Assembly: GCA_937892255.1 (NCBI GenBank)
Contig: CALAUL010000104.1
Location: 1-38,234, forward strand
Source of the DNA: an uncultured Bacteroidales bacterium
GTDB lineage: Bacteria; Bacteroidota; Bacteroidia; Bacteroidales; Marinilabiliaceae
DNA: 38,234 nt
Direction of reading: 5' to 3'
Shown here in pieces: positions 1 through 8,135 of the stretch. The position numbers and the translations under genes are program-made. Under the pieces are notes generated by a model. The model was not told the origin of the DNA. It did no database searches and saw only the letters and a list, made by a program, of their open reading frames with translations. Position 1 is the first letter of the stretch, and each line of letters begins with the position of its first letter.

Positions 1-676
1 CAGAGTCCGCCTCTATGATGAGAGATTCGTCAACGGCGATGCCTGCTTCCATGAGGGCTGTCTTGTATCCATCGAGACGTTGCTTGCTGATGACAAGCGA
101 TGGAGCACCAGTGAGGTGGACGATACGTCTGCAACCGATGCTTATGAGATGTTTGGTTGCAATGCGTGCACCTTCGAAGTCGTCGGTAATGACACGGTGC
201 GAAGCAATCGCATCACATACTCGGTCGAAGAAAACCACAGGCAGTTCCGACTCGGAGAGAGACTCCAAATGGTCGAAAGATTTTGTCTCTTTGCTGATGG
301 ATATGAGCAGACCGTCGATGCGTTTGTCGAGCATTGTCTGAATGCTTGAGCGTTCACGTTCTTCGCTTTCGTTGGTTTGGCAAATCATGGTGTTATAACC
401 GGCGGCGTGGGCAGTATCGTCAATGCCGCTTATGACGGTAGAGAAGAAGTGATGCACAATCTCGGGAACGATGATTCCAATGGTGTTGGTTTTACCCTTG
501 CGCAGTCCTAATGCCAAGTCGTTGGGACGATAGTTGACACTTGTAGCCAAAGCTTGAACCTGACGTTTTGTTTCAGCAGATATGTCGGGGTGGTCTTTGA
601 GAGCACGACTGACTGTGGAAGGAGATATATTTAGGGTTTTTGCGATGTCCTTTATTGTTATTCTGCGTTGTTTCAT
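1..676 (-). CDS. LacI-family transcriptional regulator (partial; 3' end beyond the window)
   Basis: The minus strand reads open from an ATG at 676-674 to the left edge, giving 225 codons of the N-terminal part. Residues 1-55 form a LacI-type helix-turn-helix: MKQRRITIKDIAKTLNIS, then PSTVSRALKDHPDISAETK, then VNYRPNDLALGLR with the hinge helix. From about residue 63 (TNTIGIIVPEI) a periplasmic-binding-protein-like sensor domain begins. It includes LDKRIDGLLIS and ELPVVFFDRV, typical of the ribose/galactose-binding fold. The C-terminal effector subdomain lies outside the window, so the ligand cannot be guessed. It is divergent from korA across a 216-base gap with its own promoter. LacI regulators in Bacteroidales usually control a nearby sugar-use locus, here probably to the left of the window. 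Family assignment is firm; target genes are unknown. Confidence 0.93.
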   Translation of the reverse strand, partial: MKQRRITIKDIAKTLNISPSTVSRALKDHPDISAETKRQVQALATSVNYRPNDLALGLRKGKTNTIGIIVPEIVHHFFSTVISGIDDTAHAAGYNTMICQTNESEERERSSIQTMLDKRIDGLLISISKETKSFDHLESLSESELPVVFFDRVCDAIASHRVITDDFEGARIATKHLISIGCRRIVHLTGAPSLVISKQRLDGYKTALMEAGIAVDESLIIEADS

Positions 677-705
677 AGGTTTGAATTGGTAAGTGTTCCT
701 GAATG

Positions 706-736
706 CGAAGATATGATTTTTTAGATAAAGAACAAA
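706..736 (-). promoter_or_regulatory. Bacteroidetes-type promoter of the lacI-like gene
   Basis: On the minus strand TTTG (736-733) is followed by 19 bases and then TATCTTCG (713-706). This matches the Bacteroides consensus TTTG-N19-21-TAnnTTTG with one mismatch. Transcription would start about 25 bases before the ATG at 676. Inferred by consensus only. Confidence 0.6.
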
Positions 737-765
737 AGACGGTGAAGCTTTTTGAAGTGTTTAAA

Positions 766-783
766 TATGCAATATTTTGCATA
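766..783. promoter_or_regulatory. Perfect inverted repeat between lacI-like gene and korA
   Basis: TATGCAA, four bases (TATT), then TTGCATA form a perfect 7-base inverted repeat in the divergent intergenic region. It lies upstream of the lacI-like promoter and about 60 bases before the korA promoter. It could be an operator for the divergent regulator, but it lacks the central CG typical of LacI-family operators. It could also be chance in an A+T-rich spacer. Confidence 0.35.
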
Positions 784-840
784 AAATTTCATTATTTACC
801 TATGTTCGATAAGTGAAACACGTAAATACGGGGGTGATAT

Positions 841-870
841 TCTGTATATTCAATATAATTTCTAACTTTG
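841..870 (+). promoter_or_regulatory. Probable korAB promoter
   Basis: TAACTTTG at 863-870 fits the TAnnTTTG -7 element exactly. A weak -33 match (TCTG, 841-844) lies 18 bases upstream. The korA ATG is 23 bases after the -7 element, so the leader would be short. Confidence 0.55.
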
Positions 871-892
871 CGACTTAAATATAGAAAACGAT

Positions 893-2746
893 ATGGCAGA
901 TAAATTGATTGTTAAAGAACTCGATAGAGTAGCGGTGAGATTTTCTGGCGACTCTGGAGATGGTATGCAGCTTGCCGGTAATATCTTCACTAATGTATCG
1001 GCAACGGTGGGCAACGACATCTGTACGTTCCCTGATTATCCTGCGGATATACGAGCACCGCAAGGTTCACTTACTGGTGTGTCTGGCTTTCAGGTGCACA
1101 TTGGAGCAGACAAAGTACATACACCAGGTGATAAGTGTGATGTATTGGTGGCTATGAATGCAGCAGCTCTTAAGACTCAGGTGAAGTATTGTAAAGCAGA
1201 TGGTCTTATAATAATTGATTCTGACTGTTTCGGTGAGAAAGATCTTGAGAAAGCTCTCTATAAGACTAATAACCCTATAGAAGAGCTCGGCATAAAGAAT
1301 GAGGTTATCTCTGCTCCTATCTCAACGATGGTGAAAGATAGTTTGAAAGATTCAGGCCTTGACCAAAAGGGAATGCTTCGCTGTAAGAATATGTTTGCTC
1401 TTGGTTTGGTTTGTTGGGTCTTTAATCGTGACCTCTCTATAGCAGAGAAGATGTTGCGTGACAAATTTGCAAAGAAACCAGCTATAGCAGAGGCAAATAT
1501 CAAGGTGCTTAATGATGGTTTCAACTACGGAGAGAACACACATGCTTCGGCTACTAATACATATAAGATAGAGAGCAAGGGTGCAAAGGCTAAAGGTCTA
1601 TATACAGACATCAATGGTAACAAAGCTACATCATACGGTCTTATAGCAGCAGCAGAGAAAGCAGGTTTGCAACTATACCTTGGTTCATATCCTATCACAC
1701 CAGCGACGGATATCTTGCATGAGTTATCAAAGCATAAGTCACTTGGAGTAAAGACAGTGCAGTGTGAGGACGAGATAGCAGGTTGTGCTTCAGCTGTAGG
1801 AGCTGCTTTTGCTGGAGCCTTGGCTGTGACATCTACATCAGGTCCTGGTGTCTGCTTGAAGAGTGAGGCTATGAATCTTGCAGTGATAGCAGAACTTCCA
1901 TTGGTAGTAGTCAATGTACAGCGTGGAGGCCCATCGACAGGTCTTCCTACTAAGTCAGAGCAGACAGACCTTCTTCAGGCTCTCTATGGTCGTAACGGTG
2001 AGACACCTATGCCAGTGATAGCAGCTACATCGCCTACAAACTGTTTCGATGCAGCATATATGGCATGTAAGATAGCTGTTGAATATATGACACCGGTAGT
2101 ACTTCTTACAGACGCATTCATTGCTAATGGTTCTGCAGCATGGAAATTGCCTAACCTTGAAGACTATCCAGCTATCGTTCCGCCATATGTTAAGCCAGAG
2201 ATGGCAGGTAAATGGACACCATACATGCGTACAGAGAATGGCGCACGCTATTGGGCATTGCCAGGTCAAGAAGGTTTCATGCACCGTGTAGGTGGATTGG
2301 AGAAGAACGTGACAGGTGTCATCGATACTACACCAGATAACCACCATAAGATGACCCTTGAGCGTCAGGCTAAGATAGACAATATCGTAAATATCATACC
2401 AGATGTTGAGGTTCAGGGAGCTTCTGATGCAGATCTCTTGATAGTAGGCTTTGGTGGAACATACGGACACCTCTATTCAGCAATGGAAGAGATGAACGCA
2501 CAGGGTAAGAAGGTAGCATTGGCACACTTCGAGTTTATCAATCCACTGCCAAAGAACACAGCCGATGTGCTTAAGAGTGCAAAGAAGATTGTTGTAGCAG
2601 AGCAGAACCTTGGTCAGTTTGCCGGTTACTTACGTATGAAGGTAGAGGGCTTAGGTCATGTCTATCAGTACAATGAGGTTAAGGGTCAGCCATTCAGCAC
2701 AGAAGACCTCGTAGCAGCATTCACTAAAATATTGGAGGAAAAATAA
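893..2746 (+). CDS. korA: 2-oxoacid:ferredoxin oxidoreductase, fused gamma/alpha subunit
   Basis: 617 residues, the usual size of the KorA type in which gamma and alpha domains are fused. Residues about 10-195 are the gamma domain (VRFSGDSGDGMQLAGNIF, then PDYPADIRAPQGSLTGVSGF). From about 245 the pyrimidine-binding alpha domain follows (LGSYPITPATDILHELS, QCEDEIAGCASAVGAAFAG, TSTSGPGVCLKSEAMNLA, NVQRGGPSTGLPTKSEQTDL). With KorB it oxidatively decarboxylates a 2-oxoacid, most likely 2-oxoglutarate, to the acyl-CoA while reducing ferredoxin. In anaerobic Bacteroidales the reaction may also run reductively. It is cytosolic. korB starts one base after its stop, so the two are one operon. The substrate is inferred from the family and could be another 2-oxoacid. 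Codon use is strongly biased, suggesting high expression. Confidence 0.95.
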   Translation: MADKLIVKELDRVAVRFSGDSGDGMQLAGNIFTNVSATVGNDICTFPDYPADIRAPQGSLTGVSGFQVHIGADKVHTPGDKCDVLVAMNAAALKTQVKYCKADGLIIIDSDCFGEKDLEKALYKTNNPIEELGIKNEVISAPISTMVKDSLKDSGLDQKGMLRCKNMFALGLVCWVFNRDLSIAEKMLRDKFAKKPAIAEANIKVLNDGFNYGENTHASATNTYKIESKGAKAKGLYTDINGNKATSYGLIAAAEKAGLQLYLGSYPITPATDILHELSKHKSLGVKTVQCEDEIAGCASAVGAAFAGALAVTSTSGPGVCLKSEAMNLAVIAELPLVVVNVQRGGPSTGLPTKSEQTDLLQALYGRNGETPMPVIAATSPTNCFDAAYMACKIAVEYMTPVVLLTDAFIANGSAAWKLPNLEDYPAIVPPYVKPEMAGKWTPYMRTENGARYWALPGQEGFMHRVGGLEKNVTGVIDTTPDNHHKMTLERQAKIDNIVNIIPDVEVQGASDADLLIVGFGGTYGHLYSAMEEMNAQGKKVALAHFEFINPLPKNTADVLKSAKKIVVAEQNLGQFAGYLRMKVEGLGHVYQYNEVKGQPFSTEDLVAAFTKILEEK

Positions 2747-2747
2747 G

Positions 2748-3758
2748 ATGAGCGAAACAGTATATACAGCAAATTCATATAAGTCAGGACAGCCACGTTG
2801 GTGTCCGGGCTGTGGTGACCACGCCTTTTTGGCAGCTCTCCACAAGGCAATGGCGGAGTTGGGCGTTGCACCTCATGAGATATCAGTTATCTCTGGTATC
2901 GGTTGTTCGTCACGTTTGCCTTACTACATGAATACCTATGGTATGCACACTATACATGGACGTGCAGCAGCTATAGCAACAGGTGCTAAGGTGGCAAATC
3001 CAAAGCAGACGATATGGCAGGTGTCAGGTGATGGCGATGGTTTGGCTATCGGTGGTAACCACTTCATACACGCCTTACGTCGTAACATTGACCTCAATAT
3101 GATACTTCTCAACAACCGTATCTATGGTCTTACTAAGGGACAGTACTCACCTACATCAGCACGTGGTTTTGTCTCTAAGTCATCTCCATACGGTACAGTG
3201 GAGGATCCATTCCGCCCAGCTGAGTTGTGCTTCGGAGCACGTGGACGTTTCTTTGCTCGTGCCGTTGCTGTTGATACTCCGGGCTGTGTTGAGGCTCTTG
3301 TAGCTGCAGCTAAGCACAAAGGAGCATCAGTGATAGAGGTGTTGCAAAACTGTGTTATCTTCAATGATGGTACACACGAAGCTGTGGCAACAAAAGAGGG
3401 ACGTGCTAAAAATGCTATCTACCTCGAACATGGTAAGCCAATGATATTCGGTGCAGAACGTGAATTTGGTATCATGCAGGAGGGCTTCGGCTTGAAGGTT
3501 GTTAAGATAGGTGAGAACGGTATCACAGAGAAAGACCTTTTGGTACACGACGCACACTGTCAGGACAACACATTGCAGCTTAAACTTGCTCTCATGGAGG
3601 GACCTGACTTCCCTATAGCTCTCGGTGTCATTCGTGATGTAGAAGCTCCTACATACGAGGCAGCTGTTGAAGAGCAGATAGAGGAGATAAAGGGTAAGAA
3701 AGCATATCATAACTTCCAGGAGTTGCTTATGACAAATGAGACATGGGAAGTGAAGTAA
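2748..3758 (+). CDS. korB: 2-oxoacid:ferredoxin oxidoreductase, beta subunit
   Basis: 336 residues, normal for KorB. The N-terminus carries the CPGCGDH motif (Cys19 and Cys22), and GIGCSSR follows; these fit the cysteine pattern for the [4Fe-4S] cluster. The thiamine diphosphate/Mg site is seen as SGDGDGLAIGGNHFIHALRR and LLNNRIYGLTKGQYSPTS. These identify the thiamine-binding subunit that performs decarboxylation and passes electrons to ferredoxin. The ATG lies one base after the korA stop, so translation is probably coupled. A hairpin plus T-run terminator follows at 3784-3819, ending the operon. Assignment to 2-oxoglutarate rather than pyruvate follows from the separate, two-gene architecture and is an inference. 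Confidence 0.95.
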   Translation: MSETVYTANSYKSGQPRWCPGCGDHAFLAALHKAMAELGVAPHEISVISGIGCSSRLPYYMNTYGMHTIHGRAAAIATGAKVANPKQTIWQVSGDGDGLAIGGNHFIHALRRNIDLNMILLNNRIYGLTKGQYSPTSARGFVSKSSPYGTVEDPFRPAELCFGARGRFFARAVAVDTPGCVEALVAAAKHKGASVIEVLQNCVIFNDGTHEAVATKEGRAKNAIYLEHGKPMIFGAEREFGIMQEGFGLKVVKIGENGITEKDLLVHDAHCQDNTLQLKLALMEGPDFPIALGVIRDVEAPTYEAAVEEQIEEIKGKKAYHNFQELLMTNETWEVK

Positions 3759-3783
3759 GATAACTACCTTTTATAATATACAT

Positions 3784-3819
3784 GGAGACTCTATTCGAAA
3801 GGATGGGGTCTCTTTTTTT
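3784..3819 (+). terminator. Rho-independent terminator after korAB
   Basis: GAGAC (3785-3789) pairs with GTCTC (3808-3812) and is followed by a run of seven T. It lies 26 bases after the korB stop. Confidence 0.75.
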
Positions 3820-3968
3820 GGGGTGATGTTTTGACGTTTGTTGTAAAGAAACTTTTCTGTCGTTGCACCTTGGAGACGAGTTGAAATACACTTCGATTAT
3901 CTTGGTAATTGCAAAACCACCGCAAGGCTCTTCTTTTTATTAATCTGAAGCTAATGGGAAATTTTGTT

Positions 3969-3976
3969 TATTTTTG
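3969..3976 (+). promoter_or_regulatory. Probable -7 element for the ABC-F gene
   Basis: TATTTTTG fits TAnnTTTG and lies 23 bases before the ATG at 4000. The upstream -33 match is poor (TCTG, 3944-3947), so the promoter is tentative. Confidence 0.45.
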
Positions 3977-3999
3977 TGGGCATATCAAATTATTAAAAT

Positions 4000-5868
4000 A
4001 TGAACTATCTGTCAGTAGAGAATTTGACATATCACTGGGGTGAAATACGTCTGTTTAATGACTTGAACTTCGGAATAAACGAAGGGCAGAAGAGTGCCCT
4101 CATAGCACGCAATGGCGCCGGAAAGACTACTCTGCTCAATATGCTTACAGGGAAGATGCAGCCTGATTCGGGCCGAATAGTATATAACGATGCCATACGT
4201 GTTGGATATCTTGAACAGAGTCCTTATTTCAATAACAATAATACGGTGCTGCAACAAGTCTTCGATTGTGGCACAGAGGTGACAGAAGTCATACGAGACT
4301 ATGAATTGGCACTTCATAGTAATGATATGGACGCTATCGTGCGTCTGACGGATAAGATGGATACTCTGAAAGCGTGGGATTACGAACAACGTGTGAAACA
4401 GATTCTCTCGCAGTTGAAAATCACAGAGTTTGACAAGAGAGTGTCGCAACTATCGGGAGGACAGCAGAAGCGTGTCGCACTGGCTGCATTGCTTATCAGC
4501 GAACCAAACTTCCTCATTCTTGATGAACCAACAAACCACTTAGACCTTGATATTATCGACTGGCTCGAGCAATATCTGTTGCGTTCGAATGTGACATTGC
4601 TCATGGTCACTCACGACCGTTATTTTCTTGACCGCGTATGTTCGGACATCTTCGAACTTGACAATCAGCAGTTGTACCATTACAACGGCAATTATTCGTA
4701 CTTCCTGCAGAAACGTCAAGAACGACAAGATGCACGAGCCGCAGAAGCAGATAAAGCCCGTAATCTATTGCGCAAAGAACAAGATTGGATGAATCGTCAG
4801 CCTCAAGCGCGCGGCACAAAGGCGCAGTATAGGATAGATGCCTTTTACGACTTGAAGGACAAAGCACAGCAACGACAAGAACAGAGAACTATTGATTTGC
4901 AATTCGACTCGGGTCGTCTGGGTAAGAAAGTTGTCAATCTCTATAATATCAACAAGAGTTTTGGTGACAAGTGTCTGCTCGAAGACTTCTCCTACAAGTT
5001 TGCACCGGGCGAAAAGGTCGGTATCGTAGGTAAGAATGGTACGGGTAAAACGACTTTGCTCAACATGATAACGGGAGTATTACAACCAGACAAGGGTCGT
5101 TTGGAAGTCGGCGAGACCGTAGTCTTCGGCTATTACCGACAGGAGGGTATCGTTGTAGATGAGCAGAAGAAAGTCATAGAGGTTATAACAGACATAGCAG
5201 AGAATGTCAATTCGGGCAATGGCACGATGTCGGCAGCTGCATTCTTGCGCTACTTCTTGTTCCCCAATGAGATGCACCACGTTCAAGTGTGCAAATTGTC
5301 GGGTGGGGAGAAGAAACGTCTGTATCTTATGACAGTCCTTGTTCGCAATCCGAACTTCCTTATTCTCGACGAGCCAACTAATGATTTGGATATACTCACT
5401 CTCAATGTCTTGGAGGAGTATCTACAGTCGTTCAAAGGTACCGTATTGGTAGTCTCGCACGATAGATTCTTTGTCGATAAGGTGACGCAACACCTCTTTG
5501 TCCTCGATGGTAATGGTGGCGTCAAGGACTTCCCGGGTAACTATTCGGACTATTTGGAGTGGAGTAAAGCTCTTCAACGAGCAGAGAATTCCGAACAACG
5601 AAAGAAGGACGCCAAGGCAGATACACGTAGCAAGACAGAGCGAGCACGCAAAATGACATACGCAGAACGTAAGGAGTTTGAAAAGATAGAGACGGAATTA
5701 CCTGTGCTCTCGGCGCGTAAGGACGAGATTGAGATTCAATTGTCTTCGGGAACACTTTCCGTTGATGAGTTGCAAACGTTGTCTGCTGAATATCAGACAG
5801 TGTCGGAGCAAATTGACGAGATGGAGATGCGATGGTTAGAGTTGGAGTCCATAGAGAACGGAAATTAA
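4000..5868 (+). CDS. ABC-F family ATPase (Uup/YdiF-like), two nucleotide-binding domains
   Basis: 622 residues with two ABC cassettes and no membrane segment, the ABC-F layout. Cassette 1 has Walker A RNGAGKTT (residues 37-44), signature LSGGQQKRVALAALL and Walker B FLILDEPTNHLDL. Cassette 2 has Walker A GKNGTGKTT (344-352), signature LSGGEKKRLYLMTVLV and Walker B FLILDEPTNDLDI. The charged linker (about 240-300, rich in R, Q, K) fits the ABC-F interdomain P-site tip. The C-terminal 90 residues look like a coiled coil rich in E, K and Q, as in Uup. ABC-F proteins act on ribosomes; Uup-like members are housekeeping translation factors also linked to DNA-structure maintenance. Antibiotic protection cannot be excluded but nothing here argues for it. 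The RNA methyltransferase starts 21 bases downstream, suggesting co-transcription. Confidence 0.9.
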   Translation: MNYLSVENLTYHWGEIRLFNDLNFGINEGQKSALIARNGAGKTTLLNMLTGKMQPDSGRIVYNDAIRVGYLEQSPYFNNNNTVLQQVFDCGTEVTEVIRDYELALHSNDMDAIVRLTDKMDTLKAWDYEQRVKQILSQLKITEFDKRVSQLSGGQQKRVALAALLISEPNFLILDEPTNHLDLDIIDWLEQYLLRSNVTLLMVTHDRYFLDRVCSDIFELDNQQLYHYNGNYSYFLQKRQERQDARAAEADKARNLLRKEQDWMNRQPQARGTKAQYRIDAFYDLKDKAQQRQEQRTIDLQFDSGRLGKKVVNLYNINKSFGDKCLLEDFSYKFAPGEKVGIVGKNGTGKTTLLNMITGVLQPDKGRLEVGETVVFGYYRQEGIVVDEQKKVIEVITDIAENVNSGNGTMSAAAFLRYFLFPNEMHHVQVCKLSGGEKKRLYLMTVLVRNPNFLILDEPTNDLDILTLNVLEEYLQSFKGTVLVVSHDRFFVDKVTQHLFVLDGNGGVKDFPGNYSDYLEWSKALQRAENSEQRKKDAKADTRSKTERARKMTYAERKEFEKIETELPVLSARKDEIEIQLSSGTLSVDELQTLSAEYQTVSEQIDEMEMRWLELESIENGN

Positions 5869-5889
5869 CAAGCAAAAAAAGCAAATTCA

Positions 5890-6426
5890 ATGAAATACAG
5901 AAAACTTGAGATAGACGAAATGGGACGTAAGACGGTGGAGGAATACAAAGCCGCAGAGAAGACGCCTATCACCGTCGTACTTGACAATGTGAGGAGCCTT
6001 AATAACATAGGGTCGATATTCCGTACATGCGACGCAGTGCTTGTGGAACGATTGATATTGACCGGCATATCGCAAACTCCGCCGTCTAATGAGATACATA
6101 AAACAGCTCTTGGTGCGGAAGATTCAGTGCCTTGGGAATATTACGAGGACACGATGACGGCTGTTGAACATCTTAGGTCTGAAGACTATGTGATATGCAG
6201 CATCGAACAAGCCGTGGGGAGTGTTATGTTGCAGGACTTTAAAGTTAAGCCGGGAGAACGCTATGCACTCATCATGGGAAATGAGGTAAAAGGCGTACAA
6301 CAGCAAGTTGTCGATGCATCAGATTATTGTATAGAGATACCACAATTGGGCATAAAGCACTCTTTTAATGTCTCTGTCACAACAGGAATTGTCCTTTGGG
6401 AACTCTTTAAGCAGATACGTTTTTGA
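5890..6426 (+). CDS. SPOUT-class RNA 2'-O-methyltransferase (SpoU/TrmH family)
   Basis: 178 residues, the short TrmH/SpoU form without an N-terminal RNA-binding extension. Motif 1 is DNVRSLNNIGSIFRTCDA with the catalytic Arg in its usual place. Motif 2 is LIMGNEVKGVQQQVVDASD. Motif 3 is IEIPQLGIKHSFNVSVTTGI. These form the knotted S-adenosylmethionine site that methylates the ribose 2'-OH of tRNA or rRNA. The target nucleotide cannot be decided from sequence. It lies between the ABC-F gene (21 bases) and cysK (21 bases), so the three probably form one transcript. The pairing with a ribosome-acting ABC-F protein suggests a common translation role, though this is only context. Confidence 0.9.
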   Translation: MKYRKLEIDEMGRKTVEEYKAAEKTPITVVLDNVRSLNNIGSIFRTCDAVLVERLILTGISQTPPSNEIHKTALGAEDSVPWEYYEDTMTAVEHLRSEDYVICSIEQAVGSVMLQDFKVKPGERYALIMGNEVKGVQQQVVDASDYCIEIPQLGIKHSFNVSVTTGIVLWELFKQIRF

Positions 6427-6447
6427 ATAACATAATACAGACACAAG

Positions 6448-7383
6448 ATGAAACCAATAGCAAAAAGTATCACAGACCTTATCGGTAACACACCGTTGTT
6501 GGAAATAGGTCGTTATGCACAAAGCCTAAACGCTCAATGTAGAGTGCTTGCCAAACTTGAATATTTCAATCCTCTTGGTTCGGTGAAGGATCGTGTAGCT
6601 TTCAATATGATAGCTGACGCCGAAAGACGAGGCATACTCCGTGAAGGCGCAACTATTATAGAGCCAACCTCGGGAAATACAGGTGTCGGACTTGCTTTTG
6701 TAGCTTCAGTCAGAGGTTATAAACTAATCCTGACCATGCCCGAGACAATGAGTATCGAACGACGTCGCCTGCTTGCCGCTCTCGGTGCAGAAATAGTCCT
6801 TACGCCCGGAACAGAAGGCATGGCGGGTTCCATCAGAGAGGCAGAACGACTGCGAGATGCCATTGATGGAGCTGTTATACTACAGCAGTTTGCCAATCCG
6901 GCAAATCCGATGGCACACGAACTTACGACAGCAGAGGAGATATGGACAGATGTGGAGGGTAAAATCGACGTCCTTGTTGCATGTGTCGGGACAGGAGGAA
7001 CATTATGTGGTACTGCGCGAGGTCTGAAACGTCATAATCCCAATATCGAGATTGTCGCAGTAGAGCCATCTCGTTCTCCGCTTCTTTCCGGAGGTAAAGC
7101 CGCACCACATGGCATTCAAGGTATTGGAGCGAATTTCGTACCCCAGACGTACGACGCTTCTGTTGTGGATAAGGTTATGACAGTAGTCGATGAGGAAGCC
7201 TTCGATACCACAAGGGCGTTGGCTCGTAAAGAAGGTTTGCTTGTCGGAATATCGTCGGGTGCAGCAATGACGGCAGCTATGCGTTTGGCTTGCGATGAAG
7301 CCTATAAAGACAAAACAATCGTTGTAATGTTGCCCGATACAGGCGAACGTTATCTTTCGACGGGTGTCTATGATGGTGACTGA
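6448..7383 (+). CDS. cysK: Cysteine synthase A (O-acetylserine sulfhydrylase)
   Basis: 311 residues, standard for CysK. The pyridoxal-phosphate lysine is Lys47 in NPLGSVKDR. The substrate loop TSGNTG is at 74-79. The phosphate-binding glycines appear as GTGGTLCGTARGLK. The C-terminus has VVMLPDTGERYLSTGVYDGD, very close to the CysK consensus. It replaces the acetyl group of O-acetylserine with sulfide to make cysteine, in the cytosol. No cysE-like gene is visible here. It is the last gene of the run starting at 4000, with a terminator at 7441-7485. A cystathionine beta-synthase is unlikely because there is no heme or CBS domain and the C-terminal motif is CysK-like. Confidence 0.94.
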   Translation: MKPIAKSITDLIGNTPLLEIGRYAQSLNAQCRVLAKLEYFNPLGSVKDRVAFNMIADAERRGILREGATIIEPTSGNTGVGLAFVASVRGYKLILTMPETMSIERRRLLAALGAEIVLTPGTEGMAGSIREAERLRDAIDGAVILQQFANPANPMAHELTTAEEIWTDVEGKIDVLVACVGTGGTLCGTARGLKRHNPNIEIVAVEPSRSPLLSGGKAAPHGIQGIGANFVPQTYDASVVDKVMTVVDEEAFDTTRALARKEGLLVGISSGAAMTAAMRLACDEAYKDKTIVVMLPDTGERYLSTGVYDGD

Positions 7384-7440
7384 CATATAATAGAAGGGAT
7401 TTTGTCGCATGACGACAAACGAAGTTTATAAAAGACGAAA

Positions 7441-7485
7441 AGAACCGATGTATGACAATCCGATGTTGTGTGTCGGTTCTCTTTT
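7441..7485 (+). terminator. Probable terminator after cysK
   Basis: AGAACCGA (7441-7448) pairs perfectly with TCGGTTCT (7473-7480), followed by a short T-rich tail CTTTTCT. The 24-base loop is long and the T-run short, so efficiency is uncertain. Confidence 0.55.
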
Positions 7486-7717
7486 CTATTCGAAAGCAAG
7501 GCGTCGTCTGTCCTGTAGGTGTAGAAAATAACGTTTTGTGCGCACCTAAATAGTGATTACGTTATTTGTGTTGAAAAAATAATCAGCTAACAATCTTTTC
7601 CTGTGTTATTTTGATATTTGTTTTATTAGCCTTGTAATCAGTGCTTTTAGAACGTTTGTTCGTGCCAATAACGCTTTTATGTTAAAGTTAACGAGTGTTA
7701 AACTTTTATTATTTTTA

Positions 7718-7738
7718 GTACTATGTATTGCATAGTAC
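7718..7738. promoter_or_regulatory. Perfect inverted repeat, likely PadR operator
   Basis: GTACTATG, a 5-base spacer (TATTG), then CATAGTAC. The 8-base arms are perfect. The spacer contains the TTG of the probable -33 element, so a bound dimer would block RNA polymerase. PadR regulators commonly repress their own operons through such dyads. Confidence 0.6.
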
Positions 7739-7759
7739 CGAAAATGATTTATATATTTG
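7727..7759 (+). promoter_or_regulatory. padR operon promoter
   Basis: ATTG (7727-7730), 21 bases, then TATATTTG (7752-7759), an exact TAnnTTTG match. The padR start is 27 bases further on. Confidence 0.6.
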
Positions 7760-7786
7760 CATTACAAACTACTATAAAAATGAATT

Positions 7787-8107
7787 ATGTATATAGACAA
7801 CGTAAAAGCGCAGATGCGTAAGGGTATGCTTGAGTACTGCATCTTGTTGGTTCTAAGAGACAAAGATGCGTATGCATCCGACATAATGAAAAGACTAATG
7901 GAGGCACACTTGATAGTGGTGGAGGGAACTCTATATCCGCTGCTTACTCGACTTAAAAATGGTGGAATCTTGACGTATCGTTGGGAAGAATCGACGCAAG
8001 GACCACCGCGTAAATATTACACACTGACAGACGAAGGTCGACAGTTGTTGGGAGAACTTGATGCATCGTGGAACGAACTTGTAGAGACGGTAAATAAAAT
8101 AAGATGA
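7787..8107 (+). CDS. PadR-family transcriptional regulator
   Basis: 106 residues, the short PadR form with only the winged helix and a C-terminal helix. Diagnostic features are RKGMLEYCILLVLRDKDAYA, VVEGTLYPLLTRLKNGGILT and GPPRKYYTLTDEG, where the wing carries the conserved PRKYY. It likely represses this operon in the absence of an envelope or chemical signal. The upstream dyad at 7718-7738 over the promoter supports self-regulation. The PspC gene starts 28 bases after its stop, so the three genes up to 10692 are probably one transcript. Another ATG at 7781 is out of frame; the chosen ATG gives the usual PadR N-terminus. Confidence 0.93.
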   Translation: MYIDNVKAQMRKGMLEYCILLVLRDKDAYASDIMKRLMEAHLIVVEGTLYPLLTRLKNGGILTYRWEESTQGPPRKYYTLTDEGRQLLGELDASWNELVETVNKIR

Positions 8108-8135
8108 CTTTAATCAATTTTTAGTTGTATAACAG

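Larger units (their letters stand above)
7384..7786. other. Intergenic region between cysK and padR
   Basis: Four hundred and three bases without a credible gene. It holds the cysK terminator (7441-7485), an 8-base inverted repeat AAATAACG/CGTTATTT (7526-7533 and 7560-7567) with a TGCGCAC in its loop (7539-7545), and the padR operator and promoter (7718-7759). Confidence 0.7.

Noticed and set aside
1955..2470. 171-codon antisense frame inside korA
   Set aside because: It is cysteine- and histidine-rich nonsense-like sequence opposite a well-conserved enzyme and has no domain or promoter.
4000..5868. Antibiotic-resistance ABC-F protein
   Set aside because: The two-cassette layout fits housekeeping Uup/YdiF-like members, and neighbours are housekeeping genes with no leader attenuator visible.
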